Positions 24,755-37,303 of a stretch of DNA of 64,000 bases are shown here, one piece after another. The stretch lies in contig NC_092672.1 in the NCBI RefSeq assembly GCF_964355755.1, positions 20,520,501 to 20,584,500 of the forward strand. The letters are read 5' to 3'. The first letter of the stretch is position 1. Every line of letters begins with the position of its first letter. Under the pieces are notes generated by a model, which saw nothing but the letters and a program-made list of their open reading frames with translations, made no database searches and was not told where the DNA came from. This stretch comes from Antedon mediterranea (lineage: Eukaryota; Echinodermata; Crinoidea; Comatulida; Antedonidae). The translations under genes were made by a program, and so were the position numbers.

Positions 24755-26295
24755 TTAATTTATTTTAAAGTCAGGTTTTTCAAAATTTACCCAACTTTGT
24801 CAATAAAATGATCCAATATTGGGAAATTTTAGCTATTAATTATGTGAAAATTATTAAATTTGAGACCTCTAATCAGTCTCATACTTAGTAACTTTATTAA
24901 AACTAAAGACAAGGGTTGACATGATGATTTGTTTGTTGCTAGAGGATAACGGTATATTACTATCAGCAAGTTAAAAAAAAAAAAATGTTCCTCAAATTTT
25001 CTAGACTATAAAACATGTCCTACTATAACAATTTGTCATGATCCATTTTAAATTTGAGTGCTAAATAAAACTTGTCTGCTAAATCTAAAACTTAGTTTTC
25101 TTCATCTTTCTGATTTGACAGTAAAACAAATGTAATGTCATTGCAAACCCTTGTTTATATCACCATGGTTAAGGACAGTTTTAAAGAAAACTGAATAGGC
25201 CAAATTTGTTTTGTTACGTTCCATGTCCAGGATTTGAAATTTTTTTTTTTTATTTGAGAAATTACAGTTCAGTTGTGTTTACATACCTTAGAGTGCGTAA
25301 TAAATGCTTTATTTTTTTTTATTACCATTAAAATACACAATGTCTAATAGATTAAAAAGCCATCCATCTCAAAATTTGATTATAAAGGAAATGTGAAACT
25401 AATTATTACATTTTGTTTTTATTTATTTTATCTTTCATATGTTATTATTCTATGATTTATATATACTACAGCTTGTGTATCTGTCAGTGTTCTTTCTTCT
25501 TTTTTTAATTAAAAAATGCCCTTTTGCAGCAATGTCAAATGATCAAAGCTAAACATAATTGTCAAAAATAATAATTATTCTTAATTACAAACTTTCTTAT
25601 TTACAAATGGGGGTCATCACTAAGTTTGTTTACACTTGATATACTTACTTTCTGCAATGTAAATTATAATATTTAAAGTACTATGTTATTTCAAAATTAC
25701 ATGGAACAATAAAGTTATTGATTAATCATTAATACTCCTCACACTTTTTAAAAATTTTATTAATCAAATACTGTACTTTAATAATATTGATAATTGTGCC
25801 AAATTGTTAAGTTAAATTGAGATTTGCTATTCTCTTAAAAACAAAAAACCAAAATATTCTTAGGCTAAATCTTACATAATTTATTTTAAATTGTATTTTT
25901 AAGTGTATATGGTCATTATTACAGTTATGATCATACTTCAGTTGAAAATAATTTCCATTAAACAATTCTACAAGAGAAGGAGCACAATACATGCAATGGC
26001 TTTCTTTAACTTACCAGTATTTTCAGTAAATTCATTGCAATTATATCCTGCATTAACATCATTGCAATTATTATACTACTGTATAATTTGTATTCAAGCA
26101 AATTATGTAGTTAGACAGGAGTAATAATGTCAGCTGCATTACATCAAATCAAGACATATTAATACAATCACACTGCTAGAAACAATGGTCAATCCAATTA
26201 ATTGTGGTCCCAATATGTCCCTCATAAAAAATGGAAAAATAATAATAATAATGGATAAATAAATCACAAATAACTTTAAAATCATAGCACATGGG
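24755..26295 (+). repeat. Segmental duplication block B, copy 1
   Basis: This matches 30203-31626 in the same orientation, starting TTTATTTTAAAGTCAGGTTT and ending near ACTTTAAAATCA. Both copies lie within intron 2. A few indels separate them, including about 110 bp around 25640-25800 that is present here only. No coding potential was recognised. Confidence 0.85.
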
Positions 26296-27298
26296 CGGAT
26301 GTGTGAATTTCTTGAAAATCGAAAGTCCATTTCAGGTCCATTTAAAAAAAAAAAAAGAATTGATCAATAAATGTGTAATAATATGCCAAAATAGTATGAA
26401 TAATTTTATTCTGAAATAATTATGAACAACACTTGTTATTTGTATAAAATAAAATTCTCAAAATCATCTACTAAAACTTTTAATCAACTGTTTGTATTAG
26501 CAAATGTACTTCACGTTTGTGCAGGCATGATCTTATATACACATAAAACACAATATTTTTGATATGAGTAAAAGATTTCATCATTCAATGCTAAAATGAG
26601 AACTTGAATTGAACTTGAACACAGTTTTTAAATGTTTGTTATTTTATTTCATTTCATTTATTCATTCGACCAATAAACAGATACAGAACAGAACAAAGCA
26701 CATGGTCAGGGGCAAATAAAGCAAAACAATTACTATAACCGCCCTGGCTTTTAAACACGATGTAGCTCTCGTTCTGCGAAGCCTAGCAACTAACGAAAAA
26801 CAGTGACGTAAAGCTTGAAAATCCCCTTATAGAATATGACATCATCTTTTGTGCCTTCTTTGCATAAGCAATGTTTAGGTAGTAATACGCAGGGTGGTTT
26901 TGGGCGCTTTAGGTGCTAAAGGGGTAAAGAGCAATAGACATACTGTAAATTAAAACAACAAAATACTAAAAATATTGCACCAAGTAAAACATTTGTACAA
27001 GCTTATTAAAAAGTCTCTTGATGTTCAAAATTAGTATAAGGGACCTATACATAAATATACAAAATTAAATAATTAAAAGATTAATTATCGGTTTTTGAAA
27101 ATTTAACTACTGTAATATAATAGAAGTCGCCTTAACATAGTAGCACAAATTAAATTGTAAATTTTGATTAAAATCTTTATTAACTCAAGATCCTGTATAT
27201 TTAAAGCATAACGGAACAAAATTTCCTTTTTTTAAAAAGAGCAATAGACATAAATTGGCATTTCTCAACATTGAGACAATTAAGAATTGAGAATAGAG

Positions 27299-27356
27299 TT
27301 GTAGCTTGATGATTAAGACGGTCGGAGAGCAATCTAAGGGTCCTGTGTTACATGTT
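27299..27356 (+). mobile_element. tRNA-derived SINE head
   Basis: TAGCTTGATGATTAAGACGG is A-box-like, and GGTCCTGTGTTACATG lies at the B-box position in decayed form. No intact acceptor stem is present. Confidence 0.4.
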
Positions 27357-28054
27357 TTTAAGAATAAAAACTTATTTCATTGTATCCTATAACTTTTTTA
27401 AACATTGATGCTTTCAAGTAAATTTAAAACAATTAATGGATATTATAATTGAAGACTATCTAAGTTGTAATCCAGCAGATGCGGACATTCAAGCAACCCT
27501 TGTGAATCACAAACGTTAAAGAGTGAAAAAGTTCATTAAATGATGAAGCCTTGTCATAAACAGTAGAATTGAAGCAATTTTATGATACATTACAGAAGGA
27601 TAATCACTAGATTTATTTTTACATTTCATCTGACTCCAAAATCTTATTTGTACAGTAGCCTTGTATGTTTAGCTAAAGAATATATTTACACTGACAGTAC
27701 AGTATCTCAAGCAAACTTTAAATTATTTTTGTCATTTCTTAAAATATAAAACAAAACAGAATAGCACAAAACAGGCCAATGTCAAAATTATTATTATATT
27801 AAGTTAATTTATACTAGAGTGTACACGAGCAAAGCACGCCTACCTTATAAAATGAATAATGAATTATATATTAAGATTTAATGACAATTTTTGACAAAAT
27901 GGGTTTTATAACCTAAAATTAGAGCAAATATACCAAAACATGAGTCCATATTATTAACATGATAATATTATGAACACTTTCATATTTTTTGGTGGTTGTT
28001 GTGCTTTTTTGAAATTTTGAAAATGTCTAATTAACCAATGAAAAGCAAATCATC

Positions 28055-28234
28055 TATATATAAATTATGGTTAATTCTGACATAGGCGAGCACAATGCAA
28101 AAACTTCTCTACAAATCTCCGCCTTGGATACCTACCTTATCTATCCGAGATGTATCGCGAAACGTAGATTTGATAACATTAGTGTGCACGCCGACGCTAT
28201 TGTTCCATATTTATATCTTAGGAAGATGTTATAA
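28055..28234 (+). repeat. Dispersed repeat D, copy 1 (about 180 bp)
   Basis: This matches 55754-55932 at high identity (shared run CATAGGCGAGCACAATGCAA). No class was recognised. The other copy lies in the part of block A copy 2 that has no counterpart in copy 1. Confidence 0.8.
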
Positions 28235-28859
28235 AGAGTTTTTTAACAACATTTATGATTTCAACATTGGATTTTCCTCTCAATTTCAATTCTTCCCGGT
28301 CAAAGTAATTTCCGGGTTTAAGATAAGTTCAACTTAGTTTCAAATATTTTCTCTCTTTTATACACAAGGGAGCAGTTAAAATAATAGATTTGACCTTAAA
28401 GGTGACTGGAAACAGGCACTTTCCATCAATCAATACAGTGTCCCTTTGGAAGACGAAAAAAAAAATTGGCCATTAATCATAGCCATTTCAGTTTTTTGTT
28501 TATTTTAAAACATACCACACGTGTGTGAAGGTACAGTAGTTAAATAATAGGAATTATACTGCAAATTAATAAAGATCAAATTAAATATACGCCATAAAGA
28601 ATCAGAATATATTGTGGGGAATAGTATTATAAAATTACATAGGGAGATTTGATAAGACATTTTTCGAGTGAAATCCCGATAGCTGAGTTTTATTGAGTAA
28701 GCTTGCAGGAATAACTGTAGGCTATCTTCCTGTGTCCCGTTAGGACCGAGATGTCTGCCCATGTTGCAAGCCGTAATGTCTTCTTTCTTGGGCCCACTCT
28801 GTCACGGCAGTTAGTTTCAAAAGATGATTAAATTAAATAATGTATTAATAATTATTAGG

Positions 28860-29180
28860 ATGGTATTCATTTGAATAAACGCCTCTCCAATAAAACATCA
28901 CTTTGAATAATAACCCCCCCCCCCCCCACAACCCAACTATCTAATAAACGTCCATCCACATATTTATAATAACACAATTATACTATTTGTAGTAGAATTC
29001 ACCGCACTGTTATCTGCAATTTACCAAGCATTTGTTATTCTTTTTTACCACTTTTCATATCTATGAGAGGATTTCATTTTATTATTAATGTTACCATATT
29101 ATTAGAACTAAAAAATTTAACATATATCCCTCGAATAAGCACCTCCCTCAAATGACCTCCGCCTCCCCAAAGGGCCCTAC
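28860..29180 (-). repeat. Repeat related to 42880-43010 (GGCGTTTATTCGAGG words)
   Basis: On the minus strand it holds words such as GGAGGTGCTTATTCGAGGG and GAGGCGTTTATTCAAATG, matching the plus-strand words GCGAGGCGTTTATTCGAGG at 42880 onward. It is a dispersed family of unknown class. Confidence 0.5.
28914..28928. repeat. Poly-C run
   Basis: A pure C homopolymer of about 14-15 bases inside the GAATAAACGCC-rich tract at 28860-29180. Confidence 0.9.
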
Positions 29181-29564
29181 CAAACAATAAAAACTATACT
29201 TTAAAATGTTATTAATCATCTAAAACACTGTGAAACAAAGTAGTTTAGTTTTACGAATGTCAAGCATTTTCAATAATGGTAACCGACAGAAAATGTATAA
29301 GGAGAACATTATCATTCCGAGAACCATCGTCTACACTTCCTAGAGGGGGAGCGAGCGAAGCGAGCTCACCCTCTAGTAGGTAAAATTACTTGAGTTGCAT
29401 CTAAAGCATGTACAGTACCTGTGTTGAATCTTAGTTAGAACTATTGTTATAATCTTAAGTCTTTGCTTTAGGAATCATATTCAAGCCTTTTAGATAATAC
29501 TATTTAGTTCTACTAGCCTTACTGGCCTTGATATATTACATTTTAATATATCTTCTTTCTTGTT

Positions 29565-29823
29565 TGTTTGTGTATAAATAGACCTTTATTATGTTTTTAA
29601 TTATATGTTCATTGTCATTGTCAGTCACATATTTTTCATCCTCAGGTTTGGTGGAGGACATTAAAACTGCATTTCATTGTCATGTTTTCTTAGCTTTCAA
29701 AGCCTGTTCTTTAATATCAGTTCAAACTGGAGAACAACAACCTGGTTGAATATTCTAGCACCCAGTCTCCTATTATTCAATGTTTTTAATGTCTTGATTT
29801 GTGGTTAAAAGAATATTTGATTA
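29565..29823 (+). repeat. Duplicated block C, copy 2
   Basis: This is the paralogue of 16425-16680 with a few indels. Immediately after it lies a minus-strand LINE-type 3' tail. Confidence 0.85.
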
Positions 29824-29990
29824 CAGATACAGATACAGATTTTAACTTTTATTGTCCAAATAAACTGGAAATTGCATTTGCTCACTTATCACATAAAAAT
29901 ATCGTATAAAAATATCGTATAAAAATAAAGTATAAAATGTAGAAAAACAATATAAAAATACACAATGATTAAGATTGTACATCATAAAAT
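29824..29990 (-). mobile_element. LINE-type 3' end with (ATCTGT)n tail
   Basis: On the minus strand the sequence reads GCAATTTCCAGTTTATTTGG, ACAATAAAAG and then ATCTGTATCTGTATCTGT. This format (TTCC...GGACAATAAA plus hexamer tail) is typical of L2/CR1-type 3' ends. Confidence 0.6.
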
Positions 29991-30202
29991 TACAGTTCAT
30001 AAATATTTAAGTTAAAAATAAAGATCATTACAAAACGGTTTATATTTCATTATTAATTATATATTATATTATTGTTAATATTATTCATTATTAATAATAT
30101 TATTATTATTGTTATTATCAAAATTATTAAAGTTACCTCTTAAAGTCATCGTTAAATGTTTTAATCCCAGCTGGGAGAAACGAATTTGAGTATTGACCAT
30201 CT

Positions 30203-31626
30203 TAATTTATTTTAAAGTCAGGTTTTTCAAAATGTACCCAACTTTGTCAATAAATGATACAATATTGTGAAATAAGTAAATAATATTCTAATTTTAGCTA
30301 TTTTATGTGAAAATCATTCAATTTGAGGCCTGCTATGTCCTATTATTTTATAAACATTTGATCAATTTTAAATTTGAGTGCTAAATAAAACTTGTCTGCT
30401 AAATCTAAAACTTAGTTTTCTTCATCTTTCTGAGATAAAACATTATTTGAATGCCTTTCTTATGAATTTGAGAGTAAAACAAAGGTAATTTCATTGCAAA
30501 CCCTTGTTTATATCACCATGGTTAAGGACAGTTTTAAAGAAGACTCAATAGGCCAAATTTGTTTTTGTTACGTTTCAGGATTTTAATTTTTTATTTGAGA
30601 AATATACACAATGTTTTTAAAGATGGTCTTTATAGAGTTCAGTTGTGTTACGGTGTGCGTAGTAAATGCTTTATTTTTATTTTTTTTTATTACCATTAAA
30701 ATATACAATGTAGCTAATAGATTAAAAAGTCATCCATCTCCAAAATTTGATTATAAAGGAAATGTGAAATTAATTAACATTTTGTTTTCATTTATTTTAT
30801 CTTTCATATGTTATTACTCTATGATTTATATATACTACAGCTTTGTATCTCTCACTCAGTGTTCTGTCTTTTTTTTTAAATTCAAAAATGCCCTTTTGCA
30901 GCAATATCAAATGATCAAAACTAAATATAATTGTCAAAAATAATAATTATAATACAGTTAACCTTTCCGCCTACATCTGTAATTATTATTTACAAATGCG
31001 GGTAAAATAATAACGAAGTTTGTTTACACTTGATATACTTACTTTCTGCAATGTAAATAAGTTAAATTGAGATTTGCTATTCTCTTTAAAAAAAAACAAA
31101 AATATTCTTAGGCTAAATCATTCATAATTGATTTTAAATTAATTTTTAAATTAAGTGTATATGGTTATTATTAAAGTTATGATCATACTTTCCAATAATT
31201 TCTATTAAACAATTCTATAAGAGAAGGAGCACAATCTGTGCAATAGCTCTCTTTAACTTACCAGTATTTTCAGTTAATTCATTTCAATTATATCCTGCAT
31301 CAATATCATTGCTAAATATTATACTACTATATAATTTGAATTCAAGCAAATTATGTAGTTAGACAGGGGTAATAATATCAGCTGCATTACATCAAATCAA
31401 GACATTTTAATACAATCACACTGCTAGAAACAATGGTCAATCCAATTAATTGTGGTCCCAATATGGAAAGGAATGGCAAAATGGAAAAGGAAAAATGGAA
31501 AAGGAATGGAATGGAAAAATGATGTGAGGTATATAGCTCTATGATAAATAAAATCACAAATAAGGGAACTACAAAAGGCATTAACCATATTGAATTTTAT
31601 AACTTTAAAATCAGAGCATATGGGCA
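30203..31626 (+). repeat. Segmental duplication block B, copy 2
   Basis: This is the paralogue of 24755-26295. It carries a private purine-rich stretch of imperfect GGAAAAGGAATGG units at about 31465-31520 that copy 1 lacks. Confidence 0.85.
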
Positions 31627-31991
31627 GTACTCACCCAAAGGTCTACCACACAATCCAATTTTCATATTTGTTGCTCATACCATCTGAATTAACATAGCAG
31701 CAATCAAATCCTTTAATTTAGAAACCTTCCTTTGATATCAACAAACTTATAAGCCAGTTTCAAGGTACCTACTTCTATTCTAGAGAATCGGCCTATAAAA
31801 TTGCACATAATACTGAAGCGTCTGTGCAAACAGAATCCTTAATGAGTTTGAGTCTTGTGTAGTCATTAGACATGTCACGAATGTTCAACACTGTAGATCA
31901 TAATTGAAAATGTTCATCTGGTTTGTAGGTATAAATATCTTGAAAATATTCTTTTTTTCAGACCAATAATTAGTAAAAACTAACCTTGACA

Positions 31992-32023
31992 GTTTCGCTG
32001 TCCTGATCGGACAGCTTCTTCAG
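31992..32023 (-). ncRNA. Hammerhead-like motif (candidate, possibly of Penelope-like origin)
   Basis: On the minus strand, CTGAAGA is followed by one A, a perfect 7-bp hairpin GCTGTCC/GGACAGC with loop GATCA, then GAAAC. The order CUGANGA, stem II, GAAA is the hammerhead core, but the single extra base before stem II departs from the strict consensus. Stems I and III were not established. Penelope-like elements are known to carry hammerhead motifs. Confidence 0.35.
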
Positions 32024-32274
32024 AAATAATGACGATCTATCATCAAACAGACTGACCTCTAGAGGGCATATTCTGTTTAATGACAGGGTCATACACGTGA
32101 CTGAGTTTGTGGGTGCCCTCGTCTCTGTTGATGATTTGGTTTCATAACAGGAAGGGGATACACAGCTGATAGGCATGGCTTAAGTACAAACTGTGTAAAT
32201 GAATAGGTGTCATACTGGCTAATGAATAAATATCTAATTTAGATACCGCTTAATACCGCTGAATTACCTCTTCG

Positions 32275-33032
32275 ATAGCCTAAACCAGGGCGGGTTTCAA
32301 AAATAATTTATCTCCCTATTCTTCTCAGTGCAAATCAAATTCAATTCAACTTTAGCGTCTAAATGAGAGGGGTATACATAGCTATGATATGCCTATAGTT
32401 TAAGTATGTTGTAAAGTGTGTAAATGAATAGGTGTCATATTGGTTGATAATTAAAATATCCAATTTTGATACTGCGGTTCCCCACCCTTCTTTCTCCTCT
32501 CACCATCCCAGCCACAATCAACAAACCTTAACTCCTTCCCTGGACAGTTCAAATGTAGTAACTTTCCCTAGTACTGTACAATTCCAATCATATAGGCTAT
32601 TTCATTCGGCCAGTATTTCTGCTCCTCCTCCCTCCCAACACACCCCAGATACTGGGTGATGTGTTTAAGACGGTTCCAGTACAAATTATTTTAGCCATCG
32701 TTCACAACCCATAATCCCTCAGTGGCAGTTTTTAAATGTAGTTTAAAACCTTCCTGGTACAATTGCGATCATTTTGATACCCCATATGTATGGTTACGTG
32801 AAGAAACAGAAATTTGTACAACGAACAAACATCGAAAGTGGGGAAAAGTGGGCCATTTTGACCACATTTTGGCCCCTAACTTGGATCCTCTATAGTGGAT
32901 GATGTTCAAATGTAGTTTAGAACCTTCCCGGTATAATTCCGGTCATTTTGATGCCCGATATGTAAGGTTACGTGCAGTAACAAACATTTGTATAACGAAC
33001 AAACAGACAAACAAACTCTCTCACTTATAATA
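32275..33032 (+). repeat. GGGCGGG-start dispersed repeat, long copy
   Basis: It begins near CCAGGGCGGGTTTCAAAA and ends AACTCTCTCACTTATAATAT. Inside it has two related halves (TGTAGTTTAAAACCTTCC and TGTAGTTTAGAACCTTCC). Part of it (32430-32600) matches 51690-51880. The class is uncertain (SINE, RTE or Helitron derivative). Confidence 0.55.
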
Positions 33033-33189
33033 TAGATTTAGCATTTATTTCAAAATAATAAAATTTAATATTTTGCTCAATATTTATAGCAGCAGCTTCA
33101 TATTTTTAAAAACTTGTTTCAATTATTAATTGATAATATTAATTGATTTGCATTAATTGATTTTAATGATTAGAATTTATTACCGTATC

Positions 33190-34428
33190 GGAATTATCGA
33201 GTCGGGTCGGTGAACATCAGTCCAAAATACGCAGATTTTTTTCCAAAATACGTCAAGTTGAGGGCGCTATACTAATCCAAGATACGCGAGTCTTTCCAAA
33301 ATACGTCGACTTGAGGGCGCTATTCATTTTCCAAAATACGTGAATTGTCCAAAATACGTCAAGTTGAGGGCGCTATAAATTATCCCAAATACATGAATTG
33401 TCCAAAATACGTCAAATTGAGGGCGCTATTTATTTCCAAAATACGCGATTTGTCCAAAATACGTCAATTTGCAATTTGGGACCGCTAGTAATTTTCCAAA
33501 ATACGTCAACTTGAGGGCGGCAAACTTTTTTTCCAAAATACGAGAGCCTTTCCAAATGTATCATATTGAGAGTGTAAGGTAAAATTACAGTTTAATGTAT
33601 TCAAAAAAAGTTTCTTGGAATAAAACAAACAAGTACATTTTAGTTATAAATGAAAGTATTAGAAGGCAGAATTTTTTGTAAATAAAATGTCATAGAGTAG
33701 CCAATTATTATTTTTCAATGTAATCATTTATTACTGAAAAACAACAAATATATGTGCCAACATCAGTCAATAGACAGTGCCTATAATATACGTTAATAAT
33801 GTCTGAATGATGTACGATTGCATTGCCAGACGTAGCTAGTTTAAATGCGGCATAAACCGGCTACAAAACCAGCATGTACGTATATAGTATTTAAGTATAG
33901 TGATAGGTATGTGTTATATATTGGTGATCTACAAAATCGATATTTTTCCCGAGCTCGACAGACCAACATCGCTTTCAATTTAATGTACAGTACTTATGGT
34001 CTAATAAGTTACCTAATCTGAAATCTAACATAATAATTATTTCATATAATATATAATAATAAAAAGCATATGGTATTGTGATTAAAATAATAGCAATAAT
34101 TAATTGGTTAGAAGAAGTAAAGGAGTTATTTAAATTGCGTATTTTGGAAAATGAATAGCGCTCTCAAGTTGACGTGTTTTGGAAAATTACAAGCGGTTCC
34201 AAATTGACGTATTTTGGACAAATTGCGTATTTTGGAAAATGACTAGCGCCTTCAACTTGACGTATTTTGGACAATTCGCGTATTTTGGAAAATGAATAGC
34301 GCCCCCAAGTCGACGTATTTTGGAAAGACTCGCGTATTTTGGATTAGTATAGCGCCCTCAACTTGACGTATTTTGGAAAAAATTCTGCGTATTTTGGACT
34401 GAATTTCACCAACCCTATTGGAATTATC
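33190..34428. mobile_element. Foldback element with subterminal repeat arrays and 9-bp target duplication
   Basis: The element spans 33199-34419 and is flanked by the perfect 9-bp direct repeat GGAATTATC (33190-33198 and 34420-34428). The termini are inverted: GGGTCGGTGAACATCAGTCC on the left pairs with the reverse complement of the right end, GGGTTGGTGAAATTCAGTCC. Inside the left arm (33215-33560), about 10 imperfect units of CCAAAATACGTCAAGTTGAG plus GGCGCTAT run one way. The right arm (34135-34400) holds the same units reversed. No transposase frame is present, so it is non-autonomous. A 9-bp duplication with long arrayed arms is known for foldback and Mutator-like elements; assignment to either is inference. 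Confidence 0.85.
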
Positions 34429-34564
34429 TTCATTGGAACTTCCCCCTGACGTTAATTGAAAATGCAAAAAAAATGTTATCCTATTGTTTCAATGTTAGTT
34501 ACATGTGTTGTACCTACCGGTGGAAAAAATAGGCTATGATCATATTTCTGTTTCCTATCATGTT

Positions 34565-34650
34565 TGGAGTGTCTTTTCCGGTGTACTAGAGGTGCAATTT
34601 ATTATGAATTTCCGGCCATCTAGATGTGTCATTTAACAAAATTTGCTTTA
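34565..34650 (+). repeat. Dispersed repeat E, copy 2
   Basis: This is related to 18247-18350; it lies between the two foldback elements. Confidence 0.5.
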
Positions 34651-34689
34651 AATCCTGTTCCTGTTTAGTGTTTACCCAAGATGGAAAAC

Positions 34690-34716
34690 CAATAGGATAA
34701 TAATAATAATAATAAC

Positions 34717-34748
<32 letters not shown>

Positions 34749-34800
34749 GATTTTTATAGCGCACATACCACTCCAGAGTACTCAAGGCGCATTTGGGTAT
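34690..34800 (-). mobile_element. Retroposon 3' end with (ATT)n tail
   Basis: On the minus strand, CGCCTTGAGTACTCTGGAGT is followed by GTGCGCTATAAAAATC and then a run of ATT trinucleotides (34697-34750 on plus as AAT). The GCGCTATAAAAAT-(ATT)n format is a common SINE/LINE tail in marine animals. It abuts the left arm of the second foldback element. Confidence 0.55.
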
Positions 34801-36642
34801 TATAGGGTATATAGATGCGCAAAGAAAAAATAATGCAAAAGTTTATTAATGCTTATACTGTACATTATACAAATGGAACATATTTTTGTTGAGTAGATAA
34901 TATCAAAGAATATACTGTATATCACAAGAATGAGTATTCCGCGATTTTCCCTGTAACAGTAATATTTTCCATGTGGTAGGGCGCCGCCATAAGTGAGGAT
35001 GTATCTGGGATGTATACAACTTTTTGTGACGGTTTCACTAATCAAAGGCTGAATCAAAGGCTGGACCACCGGTAGTGTTTTCATGATAAAAAAGGTTATC
35101 AACTACATGCCAACATCATGTTAAATGCTGTTTGAATATTTAATTGTTCGTTTTATGCAATTTATTTAGTAAAAACTGCCGTATAAACAGTTCGCTTTAT
35201 CAACCGGGCGCTATATTCTCACTGGTATATCAAAATATGGTAGTGATGATGATATACCTAAAATGTGAAAGCTCTTTTACAAGATATCAACTTATCTTTT
35301 GCATAATACATAATATTATTATGTGAATATTTTATTGTTGATACAAAAAATCCGAAGAAATTGCATTTCAGCGGGAGAGTAAGAGATGACACGAAATATC
35401 TTCTGCAGTCATTGGAAGAGTTAGGAAGACTGAAGTATACATATTAATAATAGGATTATTTTGTTTTCAGTGCAATAATCACTACATTTAGGCCTACTGT
35501 ATACATAGCACAATTATTAGAGTGGAAAATAACAATATTAAAACAACAATGCTATAAAACCATATAACGATTAGCAAACATAGAACTGATTTGTTTTACA
35601 ATTTTCTATGTCATACATTACAAAACAAAGAGCAAATTTTATTCACACACAAAAATAAGTACATTTGCTGTGTAAATTGGACATTAAGTGTAAATTTGGC
35701 ATTTTTGGCCAACACGTTTTTTATTTAAAGAATTGTAATAATTAGGTGGCACTCAATATTTCATCGTTCACACCAGCAGTTGATTGAATGTAATTTTTAA
35801 ATATTATCAAAGAATATATTTCACAAGAATGAGTATTCCGCGATTTTTGCATGAGAAATTTGTAACAGAGAGCTCCAGAGCGTGATGCCCGCCCTCATAA
35901 GGGTGGATGTATACATACTAAATAAGACTTGATTTAATAGATATTATACATGTCACATTAAATAGAATTATGATAATATATTTTGCAATTGTAAACTATT
36001 TTATATACATATTTATTAACAAACTAGTGTACATTCACTTTCACAGACAATTATTTACTAACATGCTAAATTAGTTCACAAAAAAGGCCTAACACAGCAA
36101 CACCAAAAATCAACGAATCGTTACTCAGCACTGCCAATTCTTTACCATTGCCGCGTGTACTACTCTAAGCCCGGTAAATTAAGTATTGTTTTCATGATAT
36201 AAATTAGTATAAAATACATGTTATTAATAGGATAAAATGTTAAATTTATTAACATTTATTTGTTTTACCAGAAACAAGTTAAATATAGGAATATTAAATT
36301 ATTAAACTATCCTTCTTGAAAACGCGTAAACACCAACACGCCCGGTCACGCTATCGTAGCGCCCGGTTGATAAAGCGAACTGTTTATACAGCAGTTTTTA
36401 CTAAATAAATTGCATAAAACGAACAATTAAATATTCAAACAGCATTTAACATGATGTTGGCATGTAGTTGATAACCTTTTTTATCATGAAAACACTACCG
36501 GTGGTCCAGCCTTTGATTAGTGAAACCGTCACAAAAAGTTGTATACATCCCAGATACATCCTCACTTATGGCGGTGCCCTACCACATGGACAATATTACT
36601 GTTACAGGGAAAATCGCGGAATACTCATTCTTGTGATATATA

Positions 36643-36733
36643 TTCATTCATTCATTCATCTTTTATTTCGGAAAAAAAAAAAATTCTCCATAGTTCAGTA
36701 ACAAATTAGTGTACATTATTGCATATATAACAA

Positions 36734-36768
<35 letters not shown>

Positions 36769-37303
36769 GATATATATAAAAAAAACCTATGCTACATAGT
36801 CACGGTTAGAACAATAGATTCATCCATCTACTATGTAGATTGGATGAAGGAAAAGCAAATTCATGAATACATTTTATGATATTGTCTGACCTTCCTAACC
36901 TGCACAACATGCCAAACACCACCTTACGTTGTAGTTCGTAGAACGAGCAGATGTGGTTTTCTACAAACATGGTGCTGGCACTGCATGACCTAGGTTTATT
37001 AAGGAGCAGGCGTAAGGCATTGTTGAAGCACACCTTTAGTGCTTCCATAGATTTTACACTAAAATTTGCCCACAAAGAAGCACAGTATAAGTTACTACAA
37101 TATGTTTTAAACAAAAAACACTTTATGTTTTTAGAGCATTTTGAGAAAGTCCTACATAGTGTATTAGCTCTAATGCACAATGACCTGTACTGTCGTTTGA
37201 TATCCGTATCATCTTTCAAATCGGGTGTCAAAGTGTGACCCAAGTAATTAAAAACTCTAACAAAGTCAAGTTCCGACTCAAATAAGTCTGAGATAATAAT
37301 ATT
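36643..37303 (-). mobile_element. 5'-truncated LINE (CR1/Jockey-type) fragment with (GAAT)n tail
   Basis: A minus-strand frame, open from the truncated 5' end near 37303 to 36806, reads as the C-terminal region after the RT domain of a non-LTR retrotransposon. It starts SDLFESELDFVRVFNYLGH, continues with a DLKDDTDIKRQYRSL segment, and has the LFKTYCSNLYCASLW pattern typical of this region. It is followed by a 3' UTR with an (AT)n tract (36738-36765) and a tail GAATGAATGAATGAAT. The insertion splits the right arm of the foldback element; the uninserted sequence can be read from the left arm. It is dead because it is 5' truncated. The clade is uncertain between CR1-like and Jockey-like. Confidence 0.8.
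36738..36778. repeat. (AT)n microsatellite
   Basis: About 14 TA/AT units in the 3' UTR of the LINE fragment, then an imperfect continuation. Confidence 0.9.

Noticed and set aside
34252-34467. Minus-strand 71-residue frame with repeated FxKIRxVEGAI-like text
   Set aside because: It arises from the repeated units of the foldback arm and has no domain similarity.
36951-37238. Plus-strand 95-residue frame
   Set aside because: It is the antisense shadow of the LINE C-terminal frame.
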